Positions 51,121 through 60,347 of a stretch of 64,000 bases of DNA are shown here, one piece after another. The translations under genes and the position numbers were made by a program. The stretch is from assembly GCA_026225295.1 (NCBI GenBank), contig JAMFSN010000309.1, positions 62,001-126,000 on the forward strand. Direction: 5' to 3'. The notes below the pieces were generated by a model that was not told the origin of the DNA, ran no database searches, and worked only from the letters and a program-made list of their open reading frames with translations. This stretch comes from Frankia alni. Lineage in GTDB: Bacteria > Actinomycetota > Actinomycetes > Frankiales > Frankiaceae. Positions within the stretch are counted from its first letter, which is position 1. Each line of letters starts with the position of its first letter.

Positions 51121-52035
51121 TCAGCTCGTGGCCTCGTCAGGCGGGCGGCCGTCGATGCCGTGGGTGATCGTGGTGGTAACCCTGGTGAGTCGTCGGCCAT
51201 AGGGATCCACCTGCCCGGAACTCAGGGGATCGGGAAACCCGGTCAGGGTGATGGCCAGGCAGACCCGACCGGCGCGGTCGAAGACAGGGGCGCTGATCAG
51301 ACTGAGCTGGTGGGACTCGATGCCGCCCAGATCCAGAAGGAGGTAGTCATCGGCGGCGCTCATGGCCTGCATGATCCGCTCGACCGCGGCTCGAAGACCC
51401 GGGTCGCCATCGTTGTCGGCAAGGGCGTTGAGGGCCCGGCTCAGGTCGTAGCGCCGGTCGTCATCGAGCGCGACGCTGTACCCGCGGCGGCGGATCATCG
51501 TGACGGCATCGCGGTAGAGGCCGAGCCGGTGGTCGTCAGGACGAGTGCTCGACCGGCGGGCCCACCGCTCGACGGTGCCGGCGTCGGACCAGGCGATGAA
51601 CACGGTGCCGAGCGGCGGCGCCAGAGGGACCCGGGAGCCGGGCCGGGACCCGAACGCCACGGAGCTCGGGGCGCGTCCCTCGACGGCCAGGACGACGATG
51701 TCGTCGCCCCTGACGGTGCTGGCCACGACCTGGACGCCGAGTTCCTTGGAGAGCCGGCGCAGGTGCGGTCGGGCGAGCGCGAGAGCCTGGCGTTCGGAGC
51801 CGGCGGCCGCCTCACCCACGGCCACCAGAGCCGGGCCGAGCCGGTAGGTCCGATCGGCCGGATCCCTCAGGAGCCACCCGGCGTCGGTCAGCTGGACCAA
51901 CGTCGCATGGGCGGTGGCCTTGTTCATGTCCAGCCGCCGGGCCAGATCCGACAACCCGAACCACTGGCCCGGATGCCTGCTCAGGAAGGTGATGAGAGCG
52001 ACAGTCCGGGCGACGCCCGGAGCCGGCCGTGACAT
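51121..52035 (-). CDS. IclR-family regulator (3)
   Basis: 304-residue IclR-type regulator similar to its neighbour at 50198: VARTVALITFLSRHPGQWFGLSDLARRLDMNKATAHATLVQLTDAGWLL forms the winged helix and VPLAPPLGTVFIAWSDAG starts the effector domain. ATG 52035 shares a base with the stop of the truncated TetR frame upstream (TGATG), so it depends on translation of that frame or on its own weak initiation; no separate ribosome binding site is obvious. The two IclR genes converge and probably arose by duplication. Confidence 0.9.
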   Translation of the reverse strand: MSRPAPGVARTVALITFLSRHPGQWFGLSDLARRLDMNKATAHATLVQLTDAGWLLRDPADRTYRLGPALVAVGEAAAGSERQALALARPHLRRLSKELGVQVVASTVRGDDIVVLAVEGRAPSSVAFGSRPGSRVPLAPPLGTVFIAWSDAGTVERWARRSSTRPDDHRLGLYRDAVTMIRRRGYSVALDDDRRYDLSRALNALADNDGDPGLRAAVERIMQAMSAADDYLLLDLGGIESHQLSLISAPVFDRAGRVCLAITLTGFPDPLSSGQVDPYGRRLTRVTTTITHGIDGRPPDEATS

Positions 52036-52349
52036 CAGAGCGACGGCCAGCGCGACCCGCGGCTCACGCTGGCTGAGCAAGAGCGGGAACCCGGTCGGCA
52101 GTGCCGCGTCAACTCGCCGACGAACGACTCACCGGCCGCCGGTCCGACAACGGAGAGCAGGTCGTCGCTCCTGGGGTAACAGCGGTAGACAGTCCGCCGG
52201 ATGACGCCCAGGTCAGCGGCGACGTCGGACCGGGTGAACCGCGCGGGGTCCTCCCGACCGACGCACCGCCTCGCGGCCTCGATGATCCGTCTGCGTGCTT
52301 CGTGCTCGTCGGCCGGCGGCGCGCCCGCCCATCCGTGCCTTCCCGCCAT
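52035..52349 (-). pseudogene. Truncated TetR regulator (HTH domain only)
   Basis: A 104-codon frame starting at ATG 52349, with GGGGGACCGGAG before it, encodes a complete TetR HTH domain (RRIIEAARRCVGREDPARFTRSDVAADLGVIRRTVYRCYPRSDDL), then leaves the family after GELTRH and stops where the IclR gene begins. The usual 120-residue ligand domain is missing. A second frame in the same DNA continues as RVDAALPTGFPLLLSQREPR, so a frameshift plus deletion joined a TetR start to the IclR gene. It could still be translated as a DNA-binding-only peptide. Confidence 0.65.
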
Positions 52350-52669
52350 CTCCGGTCCCCCAGTTCCGCTGCTCGGCATCTTGCCAGGCGTCGGCCGGGG
52401 ATGACCATGGTCTGCCGGTGCATCAGCTGGGTGACCGCCTCGTTCGGCGAACGAGGAGTGCGGCCGGCGAAGAGGCACGAGCGCTCGGCCGCCGCCGCCC
52501 GACCCCCGGTCCTTGAGCGCGCGGCCCTACCGCTGCCAGCCGGCCCAGCATCCTCCCAGGAAACGTCCAGACCCGACGCTGTCGCCCGGAGGTGCAGCCC
52601 AACCATTCGAGTGACAGCGGATCGGCAGAACAGCGTCACGGCACCGCCGAACACGCGGGCACTCACCTG
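52350..52669. other. Intergenic stretch without recognised gene
   Basis: About 320 bp between the GH15 gene stop and the truncated TetR start. No family motif, hairpin or repeat was recognised; it should hold the promoter of the TetR/IclR unit. Confidence 0.4.
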
Positions 52670-54508
52670 TCACCTGCCGGGCAGTGGCCCGGGCTGGCTG
52701 GCTGGCTGGATCATCTGGGAGCTGCGTCCGGGTCGGCCGGCGGCGAGTTGGAAGGCGCTGACGACCAGAGCGAAGTGGCTGAAGGCCTGCGGGGTGTTGC
52801 CCAGTTGCCGCCGGGTGTGGGGATCCCATTCCTCGGACAGCAACCCGACGTCATTGCGCAGCGTCAGGAGCCGTTCGAACAGGGCGACCGCGTCGTGGTG
52901 GCGGCCGGCCGCATGGAGGGCGTCGACCAGCCAGAACGAGCAGGCCAGGAAGACACCCTCGCCGGCGGGCAGCCCGTCGTCACCGGACTCGGTCCGGTAG
53001 CGCAGGACGAGGCCGTCCTCGGTGAGTTCCCGCTCAATCGCTTCGACGGTCGCCACGACCCGCGGGTCGTCGCCGGGCAGGAACCCGACCCGCCCGATGA
53101 GCAGGAGGCTCGCGTCGAGGTCGCTGCTCCCGTAGGACTGCACAAACGTGCCGCGTCGGCTGTTGAATCCCTGGGCGAGGATGTCGGCCCGGATGGTGTC
53201 GGCGAGCGCCTCCCACCGGTCGGCCGGACCGGGCAGGCCGTGGTGGCGTACGGCGTCGACCATGCGGTCCGCGGCCACCCAGGCCATCACCTTCGAGTGG
53301 GTGAAGTGGCGGCGGGGGCCGCGCATCTCCCACAGGCCGTTGTCGGGGTCGTTCCACCGCCCCTCCAGATGTTCCATCAGCGCGACCTGGAGGTCCCAGG
53401 CATCGTCCTTGGCACTGATCCCGGCGTCGCGGGCCAGGTGCAGCCCGTCGAGGACCTCGCCCCACACGTCGAGCTGGAGCTGGTCGGCGGCGGCGTTCCC
53501 GACCCGCACCGGGATCGAACCCTCGTAGCCACCCAGCCACGGCAGGGTCTGCTCGGGCAGCCGGCGGGTGCCGTCCAGGCCATACATGATCTGCAACGTG
53601 GACGGGTCGCCGGCGACGGCCCGCAGGAGCCATTCGCGCCAGGCATTGGCCTCCTCGATGTAGCCGGCGGCCAGCAGCGCCTGCAGGGTGAAGGTCGAGT
53701 CGCGCAGCCAGCAGTACCGGTAGTCCCAGTTACGGGGGCCGCCGACCTGCTCGGGCAGCGAGGTCGTGGCGGCGGCGACAATCCCGCCGGTGGGCCGGAA
53801 CGTCAGCGCCTTCAGCACGATGAGGGACGAGCGGACGTCCTCGGCGTAGCGGCCCTGGACCTTCGCGCCCGACGACCACACCTTCCAGAACGCGACCGTG
53901 TCGGTCAGCGCGTCCTCGGGACTGACCGGGGCCGGGGCCCGGTAGTGGCTCGGTGACCAGGTGAGCACGAACGGGACCCGGTCGCCCGGGCGCACCGTGA
54001 AGTCCCCGACCGTCGTCCATTCCTGGCCGGTCATCTCCACCGGCGTCCGTAGCCAGGCCGAATCGGGTCCGGCCACGGCCTCCACGACCCCCGTACGGTG
54101 GCGCACCCACGGGGTGATGTTGCCGTAGTCGAACCGCAGCCGCAGGTCCGAGTGCATCGGCACCGCGCCGGTCACGCCCTCGACGATGCGCACGATGTCG
54201 GGTGCGTTCCCCCGCGGGGGCATGAAGTCGACGACCCGCACCCGGCCGTCCGGGGTGTCCCACTCGGTCTCCAGGACCAGTGTGCCCGGGCGGTACCGCC
54301 GTCTCGTACACCCACCGCTGACGCCGGCCGCGGTCGGCGCGATCCGCCACCGACCGGCCTCGGGGCCACCCAGCAGCGCCGCGAAACAGGCCGGCGAGTC
54401 GAAATGCGGCAGGCACAGCCAGTCGACGGAGCCGTCCCGGCCGACGAGCGCGGCGGTGTGCAGGTCGCCGAGCAGCGCGTAGTCCTCGATCGGGGTCGGG
54501 GTCGTCAC
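52670..54508 (-). CDS. GH15-family glucan/trehalose hydrolase
   Basis: 612-residue glycoside hydrolase family 15 protein: an N-terminal beta-sandwich starting PIEDYALLGDLHTAALVG with GSVDWLCLPHFDSPACFAALL, then an (alpha/alpha)6 barrel with WDYRYCWLRDSTFTLQALL. The paired catalytic glutamates are probably those in GEGVFLACSFWL and LSEEWDPHT. Actinobacterial members of this layout are trehalases or glucoamylases; it releases glucose in either case. GTG 54508 overlaps the intended stop of the glucose-dehydrogenase frame as GTGA. No signal peptide, so it acts in the cytoplasm. Confidence 0.9.
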   Translation of the reverse strand: MTTPTPIEDYALLGDLHTAALVGRDGSVDWLCLPHFDSPACFAALLGGPEAGRWRIAPTAAGVSGGCTRRRYRPGTLVLETEWDTPDGRVRVVDFMPPRGNAPDIVRIVEGVTGAVPMHSDLRLRFDYGNITPWVRHRTGVVEAVAGPDSAWLRTPVEMTGQEWTTVGDFTVRPGDRVPFVLTWSPSHYRAPAPVSPEDALTDTVAFWKVWSSGAKVQGRYAEDVRSSLIVLKALTFRPTGGIVAAATTSLPEQVGGPRNWDYRYCWLRDSTFTLQALLAAGYIEEANAWREWLLRAVAGDPSTLQIMYGLDGTRRLPEQTLPWLGGYEGSIPVRVGNAAADQLQLDVWGEVLDGLHLARDAGISAKDDAWDLQVALMEHLEGRWNDPDNGLWEMRGPRRHFTHSKVMAWVAADRMVDAVRHHGLPGPADRWEALADTIRADILAQGFNSRRGTFVQSYGSSDLDASLLLIGRVGFLPGDDPRVVATVEAIERELTEDGLVLRYRTESGDDGLPAGEGVFLACSFWLVDALHAAGRHHDAVALFERLLTLRNDVGLLSEEWDPHTRRQLGNTPQAFSHFALVVSAFQLAAGRPGRSSQMIQPASQPGPLPGR

Positions 54509-55642
54509 CGCGACGCGCTCCGCGGCGTCGCGGCCGGTCCGGCCGCCGCCGGGACGGAGGCGTGGCTCGGCGCAGGAGGCGGTGGGGCGCTCGACAGGGC
54601 AGCGGTCACCTCCAGGACGACCTTGACGTCGCCCGGCCGGCGGGCGAAGCCGTCCGCGAACTCCTCGAGCGGGACCCGACGGGTGATCAGGCGACCCAGC
54701 CAGGCCGGATCCGCCGCCGCGAGCGACCGCCGCGGCGTCGTAGTGGCGCCGATTCGCGTTGACGCTGCCGAAGATCACATCATTGCTGAGGACGAGTTGA
54801 CGATTGAGACCACCCATGTCCAACGGGATCTGGGTGCCGGTGCTCGAGACGCCGGTCAGACAGACGATCGCGTCCAACCCGCTGTGCGTCGCCACGTCGA
54901 CGATCGCTGAGGGAACGCCGGTGCATTCGACCGTCACATCCGCGTGGATGCCCGAGTCCGGCAACGATTCCGGGTGGTACGTCGCGCCGAGGGCCCGAAC
55001 GAGGTCCGGTTTGAGCCCGGTCGCCACCCGGTCGAAAACGTGGACCTCCAGCCCACGCTGGCGTCCGAGCAGCGCGGCGAGCAGTCCGACCGGGCCGGCG
55101 CCCGTCACCGCCGCGACCTTCGGTGCCGAGAAGGCGCGGGACCCGATCCGGTCGATCTGCTCCCACGCCTTGGCCACGATCGTGGTCGGCTCAAGCAGAA
55201 CACCCAGGTCACCCAGCGCCGGATCAATACGGACCACGGCGTCGGGGTCGGCCCGCCAGCGCTCCCGGGCGAATCCGGGCAAGCCCTTGATCCCGTGCTC
55301 CACGTATCCACCGTTGCGGCACATGTCCCACTCGCCGGCCGCGCAGGCCGCGCACGGCACCGGATCGGGGCGACGCACGATACCGACGACCAGGTCGCCG
55401 ACCGCCAACCCGCAGCCGGCCGGGGCGGACCGGACCCGGCCGAGGTTCTCATGCCCGAGAACCAGGAAATCCACCCCCGGCGGAGCCTCGCCGTATTCGG
55501 CATTGACGATTTCCGTATCGGTACCGCACAGGCCGATCGCCAACCCCTCAACCTCAACGGATCCGTCCGACTCCGGCGGTTCAGCAATATCGGCGAGCTT
55601 CAGCGAATCCTTGGTGCCCGGCGTAACCGTCAACGCACGCAT
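54505..55642 (-). pseudogene. Glucose 1-dehydrogenase-like MDR, frameshifted near its 3' end
   Basis: A zinc MDR dehydrogenase of the archaeal glucose dehydrogenase type: AIGLCGTDTEIVNAEYGEA, VLGHENLGRV, CAACAAGEWDMCRNGGY and Rossmann motif VTGAGPVGLLAA, with FGSVNANRRHYDAA in the C-terminal domain. At about 54725 the frame breaks. In the neighbouring frame the family end continues (AAADPAWLGRLITRRVPLEE, FADGFARRPGDVKVVLEV) to a TGA at 54505-54507 that overlaps the GH15 start. One base gained or lost in the G/C-rich run GCGGCGGCGG explains it. As it stands the sequence reads through into the GH15 frame. It would oxidise the glucose released by GH15. Recent mutation or assembly error. Confidence 0.75.
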
Positions 55643-55861
55643 AACAACTCCGTCCCGTCACGGCACGCAACGCGCCGTCGACCTATTACATCTCCGGAGT
55701 GCTCAACACCAATCGCCGGCCCAGCCGGTACCACGACAACCGACCCCGAATCGATACCCAGGAATATCGACACTCCCGAATATCCACCGGAGTCCGACAC
55801 CGCCTTGTCCCGGCGCCGAGGTACGCTCGAAGAGCACGGCGGGGGCCCGAGAGGATCTGCT

Positions 55862-56068
55862 ATGACGAAGGCGATAAAGGTCGAGGACGTTTGCGCCGGG
55901 GACCGGGTATGCATAGGCGGCATCTGGCGTACCTGCGACCGGCGGATTATTTCCGACTCCCGCGCCGAGGTGACATTGACGTTCGGAGCCATCAGGCGTC
56001 ACTACCACCACGGCCTGTCCATCGACGTGGAGCGCGGCCAAGCCGAAACGCACGGCCGCCAGGCGTAG
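55862..56068 (+). CDS. Small hypothetical protein (68 aa)
   Basis: A 68-residue basic protein starting MTKAIKVEDVCAGDRVCIGG with a possible GAGAGG ribosome binding site. The phrase VxAGDRVxIGGxWR resembles small SH3-like actinobacterial proteins of unknown role; two cysteines (C11, C17) and one in RTCDRR could bind metal but are not a known motif. It is divergent from the glucose dehydrogenase gene. It could be a real short gene because frame and ribosome site agree, but there is no family proof. Confidence 0.5.
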   Translation: MTKAIKVEDVCAGDRVCIGGIWRTCDRRIISDSRAEVTLTFGAIRRHYHHGLSIDVERGQAETHGRQA

Positions 56069-56198
56069 CCCGCGCCGCCGCTTTGGCCGGGGACCTCGGC
56101 CGGCCGGCCCGGGTTACGGCGCCTCACCGGTTCTCACGCCGGGCCGCGTGCCTTTAGCTGGCGTTCACGGTGGTCTCAGGAAGTTCTTAGGTGGGGCC

Positions 56199-58340
56199 GT
56201 GAGCGTGACAATCGTGATTTTCGCAGTCGCGGGGACGCCGCGGGCCGCATCCTTTGGTCCGGGCGCACCTCCGGATGGTCCAGACGACCCGGCCGCGCCG
56301 CCGGCCGGCCGGCGGCGCGGCCGGGTCGGCGAACATGTCGCGCTGGCCGTCGTGTTGGCCGTGGCCGCCGTCGGGTATCTGTGGCGGCTCGACCGCAACG
56401 GCTACGCGAATGGTTTCTACGCGGCGGCGGTCCGGTCGATGACCGACAGCTGGCACAACTTCTTTTTCGGGGCGTTCGACCCGGGTGGGTTCATCACGGT
56501 GGACAAGCCGCCGCTGGCGTTCTGGATCCAGGCCGCGAGCGCGAAGATCTTCGGGTTCTCGTCGTGGAGTCTGCTGGTCCCCCAGGCGGCGGCCGGCGTG
56601 GCCGCGGTCTACGTGCTGTACCGGATCGTGCGCGCGCAGGCCGGCCCCCTGGCCGGTCTGGTGGCCGCGCTCGCGCTGACCGTCACCCCGATCACGGTCG
56701 CGGTGAACCGGGACAACAACCCCGACGCGACGCTGGTGCTGCTCCTGCTGCTGGCCGCGTGGGCGGTGCAGGCGGCGATCCGTACCGGGAGCTTCCGCCG
56801 GCTGGCGCTGGGCGGGCTGTTCATCGGCCTCGCGTTCACCACGAAGATGCTGGCCGCCTACCTCGTGGTGCCCGGTCTGGCGCTGGCGTTCGCGCTGGCC
56901 GCCGCGGTCGGCTGGCGGCGACGCCTGGGCTGTCTGCTGGGTGGGGGCGCGGTGATGGTGGCCGCGTCGGCGGCGTGGCTGGTCACCGTCGACCTGATCC
57001 CGAAGGCCGACCGGCCCTACGTCGGGGGGTCGACCAACGACACGGTCAGCAACCTCGTCTTCGGCTACAACGGCTTGGGCCGGGTGAACGGCAACGAGGG
57101 CGACAACCGGGGCGGCATCGGGAGGGCCTTCGGGGGCCAGACCGGATTCGGGCGGATGTTCGACGCCACGGTCGGCGGGCAGGTCGCCTGGTTGATCCCC
57201 TGCGCCGTCCTCTCGCTGGTGGTCGGGCTGGTGGCCACCGCGCGGCGCCCCCGCCCGGACCTCGAGCGCGGCGGGCTGGTGATGTGGGGCGGCTGGGCGA
57301 TCGCCTGCTGGGGCGTCTTCAGCTTCTCCAAAGGGATCTTCCACAGCTACTACACGGCCGAATTGGCGCCCGCCCTGGCCGCGCTGACCGGCATCGGCGC
57401 CGCGACGCTGGTGGGGTTCGCGCGGCAGCGCAGCCGATGGGCCGGGCTGCTGGCGGTCGGCGTCGCCGCGAGCGCGGCCCTCGAGGTGGTGCTGCTCCGG
57501 CGGACACCGAGCTGGAACGCCTGGCTGCGGCCCACCGTCGTCGGGTTCGCGATCGTGGTGGTCCTCGGGCTCGCCGTCCTGCTCGCGCTGCGGTCGGGAC
57601 GGCCCCGGGCCGTCCGCGGCACGGTGGTCGCGGTCGGGTTGACCGCCCTGGTCGCGGTGTTCGCCGGACCGGCCGCCTACGCCGTGACCCCGATCCAGCG
57701 AGCGGTCGGCGGGAGCGACCCGCAGGCCGGCCCGCCCACCGCCGCCGGCCGGAACGGATTCGCCGCCGCCCGGCGGACGCAACCAGCGGGCCGAACCGCC
57801 GGGCGCGCCCCCGGCCGAGGGGGCGCGGCCCAGGGGCTCGCCTTCGGTGGGGGCGCCGGCAACGGGGCGGGCGGGGCCGGGTTCGCGGACCTGTCGGCGT
57901 CGCAGCTCGCGGCGCTCCGCGCACGCTTCACGGGCGGCCGGGGCGCCGGCGGCGGGTTCACCGGGCGCGGAGGCGGGCAGCTCAGCACCGCCCTGCTCGC
58001 CTACCTCGAGAAGGGCGCGGGCCCGGACCGGTACCTCGTCGCGGTCAGCGGCGACCAGGTCGCCGAACAACCGATCATCCGCACCAACGCGCGGATCCTG
58101 CCGATGGGCGGCTTCAGCGGGACCGACCCGGCCCCCACCGCCGGGCAGCTCCAGACCCTGGTCCGCTCGGGTGAACTCCGGTACGTCATCGCGGGCGGGT
58201 TCAGCGGCCGGGGTGGGACCGGGGTGACCGCCGTCCGCACGACCTGGATCGACGCGCACTGCACCGCCGTCCCGGCCTCGGCCTACCACGCGACCGTCTC
58301 CGCCGGCCTCTACGACTGCGCCCCCGCCCGCACCCCCTGA
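56199..58340 (+). CDS. GT39/ArnT-like membrane glycosyltransferase
   Basis: 713-residue integral membrane protein with around ten to twelve hydrophobic segments between residues 45 and 510. The first outer loop carries WRLDRNGYANGFYAAAVRSM and FITVDKPPLAFWIQ, the conserved acceptor/donor site of GT39 and ArnT-type enzymes that use polyprenyl-phosphate sugars; VNRDNNPDATL follows. The last 200 residues are a Gly/Arg-rich linker and an external domain of about 120 residues. The first start used is GTG 56199 behind AGGTGGGG; GTG 56205 is close. It would transfer mannose, arabinose or similar to cell-wall or secreted products. A hairpin follows the gene. Confidence 0.88.
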   Translation: MSVTIVIFAVAGTPRAASFGPGAPPDGPDDPAAPPAGRRRGRVGEHVALAVVLAVAAVGYLWRLDRNGYANGFYAAAVRSMTDSWHNFFFGAFDPGGFITVDKPPLAFWIQAASAKIFGFSSWSLLVPQAAAGVAAVYVLYRIVRAQAGPLAGLVAALALTVTPITVAVNRDNNPDATLVLLLLLAAWAVQAAIRTGSFRRLALGGLFIGLAFTTKMLAAYLVVPGLALAFALAAAVGWRRRLGCLLGGGAVMVAASAAWLVTVDLIPKADRPYVGGSTNDTVSNLVFGYNGLGRVNGNEGDNRGGIGRAFGGQTGFGRMFDATVGGQVAWLIPCAVLSLVVGLVATARRPRPDLERGGLVMWGGWAIACWGVFSFSKGIFHSYYTAELAPALAALTGIGAATLVGFARQRSRWAGLLAVGVAASAALEVVLLRRTPSWNAWLRPTVVGFAIVVVLGLAVLLALRSGRPRAVRGTVVAVGLTALVAVFAGPAAYAVTPIQRAVGGSDPQAGPPTAAGRNGFAAARRTQPAGRTAGRAPGRGGAAQGLAFGGGAGNGAGGAGFADLSASQLAALRARFTGGRGAGGGFTGRGGGQLSTALLAYLEKGAGPDRYLVAVSGDQVAEQPIIRTNARILPMGGFSGTDPAPTAGQLQTLVRSGELRYVIAGGFSGRGGTGVTAVRTTWIDAHCTAVPASAYHATVSAGLYDCAPARTP

Positions 58341-58356
58341 CCCCCGCCCAGCCGCG

Positions 58357-58387
58357 TGTACCGGCCGATCGGCGTCAGGCCGGTACA
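58357..58387. terminator. Bidirectional hairpin between GT39 and StyA-like genes
   Basis: TGTACCGGCC (58357-58366) pairs perfectly with GGCCGGTACA (58378-58387) around an 11-nt loop. It lies 17 bp after the GT39 stop; the convergent monooxygenase gene stops 80 bp further on. Confidence 0.65.
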
Positions 58388-58466
58388 GCTCAGACGCGCC
58401 TGCTCGCGCCGCCCGGCGCCGGCCGAGGTCAGGCCCGCCCGCGATGCCCGGTGTTCGCGGTGGCGA

Positions 58467-59693
58467 TCAGATGGTCGCCAGGTAGTCGATCGCCTTCTGT
58501 GGGTCGAGGAACCACTGTTGAAAGTCGGACGGGTCGTTGAACCCGTTGACGAACCGTCGGGCGACGGTCTCGTTACCCTGGGCGGCGCCGAGGATCTGTA
58601 GGACGTGCGGAGGCGGGGGCTGGAGGAGCGCGTTCGTCCATACCGTGACGTCCTCGGCCGTCTCCCAGTATCGGTCAAAGGTCGCCTGCATCCACGTGTG
58701 ATCGAACGGCTGATCGCCGTGGGCGAGGATGCTTTCGAGGTAGGACGCCGCGCACCGGGCGGCATTGTTGGACCCCTGGCCGGTGATCGGGTCGTTGGCG
58801 ACCACGACGTCCGCCATTCCCAGCACCGGCCGGCCGGCCGGCAACTCCCCCACCGGCTTGCGGACCACCGGCGTATACCCGCCACTGAGGGTCGCTTTCC
58901 CGTCGGTCAACTCGACCTGTCCACACCGCTCGTACTCCCACGGGACGTACTGGCGGGCAAGATCGAGAATACGCCCCAGGTGCTCCTCCGGCGCGGGCCG
59001 GTCGTCCCAGCAGTCGAGCGGACCTCCCGGGATTCCCTCGAAAAAGAGGATGTCGCAATTCCCGCTGAGCGTGTACGCCGGGATGACGAACAGCTCCCCG
59101 ACCCCCGGGACGATGTTGAAGCGGACCCCGGGAACGTCCGGATGCTCGGGTCGCGGGGCCAGGCCATGCACATACGCCAGCGACAGCGCACGCTGCGGAC
59201 TGGTGTACGGCGACCGCGCGGGGTCGCGGTCGAACAGCCCGACGAGTTCCCCTTTGCCCGCGGCGACGACGACGAGGTCGAAATGCTCGGTGAGCGAGTC
59301 CAGATCGGCGGTGGTGACCCCGTGGATGACCAGTTTCCCACCGCGTTCCTCAAACAGGTCCAACCAACCGGCCATCTTCACCCGCTGATCGACGCTCTGG
59401 CCATAGTGATCGAGCGGCGCGAACCAGTCCAGGACCCGGTCACCACCCGGCCCCGCGACTGACAAACCGAGGCCGTTGAAGGGCCTGGTTTCCTTCTCCC
59501 ACAGATTCAACCCGTGATCCCGCTCGATCTGCAGCGCGGTGTGAAACATGGCCTGCGTCGACATCACGCGGCCACCGCGAATTTCCTCCGCCGTATGGGC
59601 GGACATAACGGTTACGTCATAGTCGTGCTCGCGCAGTGTCAGGGCCAGCTGCAGGCCCGACTGGCCCGCCCCCACCAGCAGTACTTTCCGCAT
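58467..59693 (-). CDS. StyA-like FAD monooxygenase
   Basis: 408-residue flavoprotein of the styrene monooxygenase (StyA) type, close to the usual ~415 residues. It begins MRKVLLVGAGQSGLQLALTL (FAD-binding GxGxxG), has AHTAEEIRGGRVMSTQAMF and the DVVVANDPITGQGSNNAARC segment near the C-terminus. StyA enzymes epoxidise styrene or indole with FADH2 from a separate reductase (StyB); none is nearby. It starts 4 bp after the stop of the GTPase gene, so it forms the last gene of the conservon. The usual fifth member is a P450, so this is an exchanged oxygenase. Confidence 0.86.
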   Translation of the reverse strand: MRKVLLVGAGQSGLQLALTLREHDYDVTVMSAHTAEEIRGGRVMSTQAMFHTALQIERDHGLNLWEKETRPFNGLGLSVAGPGGDRVLDWFAPLDHYGQSVDQRVKMAGWLDLFEERGGKLVIHGVTTADLDSLTEHFDLVVVAAGKGELVGLFDRDPARSPYTSPQRALSLAYVHGLAPRPEHPDVPGVRFNIVPGVGELFVIPAYTLSGNCDILFFEGIPGGPLDCWDDRPAPEEHLGRILDLARQYVPWEYERCGQVELTDGKATLSGGYTPVVRKPVGELPAGRPVLGMADVVVANDPITGQGSNNAARCAASYLESILAHGDQPFDHTWMQATFDRYWETAEDVTVWTNALLQPPPPHVLQILGAAQGNETVARRFVNGFNDPSDFQQWFLDPQKAIDYLATI

Positions 59694-59696
59694 CCG

Positions 59697-60347
59697 CTAT
59701 ACCCTTCGAGATTCAGGACCATCGGCCAGTGACATGGTGTGCACGACAAGCTCCCGCAGCGCGGCGACGGTGGACGCGGGATCGCGGGCGTCGACGGTGA
59801 TCAGTGGAATCTCCGATCCGAGAGCGAGCGCGTCGCGCACCTCGCCCAAGTCGTGCCACAGCTGGCCGCCGAACAGGTTGACCGCCACGATGAAGGGAAT
59901 ATCGGAGTCGTTTTCGAAGTAGTTAACCGCCGCGAAGGACTGGTCCAGGCGGCGGGTGTCCACCAGCACGATCGCTCCGAGCGCGCCGCGCGTCAGATCG
60001 TCCCACATGAACCAGAACCTGGCCTGCCCGGGCGTGCCGAACAGGTACAGCACCAGGTCCGGGAAAAGGGTGATCCGCCCGAAGTCCATCGCGACGGTCG
60101 TGGTGATCTTCGCCTCGCTCCCGGACAGGTCGTCGATGCCGCGGCTGGCTTCGGTCATCCACGCCTCGGTATTGAGTGGAGGGACTTCGGAGACTGATCC
60201 CACGAACGTGGTCTTGCCGACCCCGAACCCGCCCGCAATGACAATCTTAGCGGAGATCGTCACCGATTCTGGTGTGATCCGGCCGCCCCCGGCCGAGCCG
60301 CCCGTCAACGTTTCCACCGGCGCGAACCGGAGCTGGGGGGCTTTCAT
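59697..60347 (-). CDS. cvnD: Conservon GTP-binding protein (CvnD-like)
   Basis: 216-residue small GTPase-like protein. Walker A is GGFGVGKTTFVGSVSE (residues 39-54), switch/G3 is YLFGTPGQARFW (TPG replacing the usual DTAG), and a VAVNLFGG segment stands where NKxD would be. It is the bacterial Rab/MglA-like type found in conservons, which relays the histidine kinase signal. An N-terminal Gly-rich leader of ~30 residues is variable in the family. It overlaps the DUF742 gene by 4 bp (ATGA). Confidence 0.93.
   Translation of the reverse strand: MKAPQLRFAPVETLTGGSAGGGRITPESVTISAKIVIAGGFGVGKTTFVGSVSEVPPLNTEAWMTEASRGIDDLSGSEAKITTTVAMDFGRITLFPDLVLYLFGTPGQARFWFMWDDLTRGALGAIVLVDTRRLDQSFAAVNYFENDSDIPFIVAVNLFGGQLWHDLGEVRDALALGSEIPLITVDARDPASTVAALRELVVHTMSLADGPESRRV

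Noticed and set aside
52670-55642. A single 990-residue dehydrogenase-glycosidase fusion protein
   Set aside because: Residues between the two domains are out of frame with both families; the true dehydrogenase end and a GTGA overlap exist in another frame, so this is a frameshift, not a fusion.
42658-58340. A secondary-metabolite gene cluster (sulfotransferase, SDRs, glycosyltransferase)
   Set aside because: No polyketide, peptide or terpene synthase core is present; the mix fits catabolism and cell-envelope work better.
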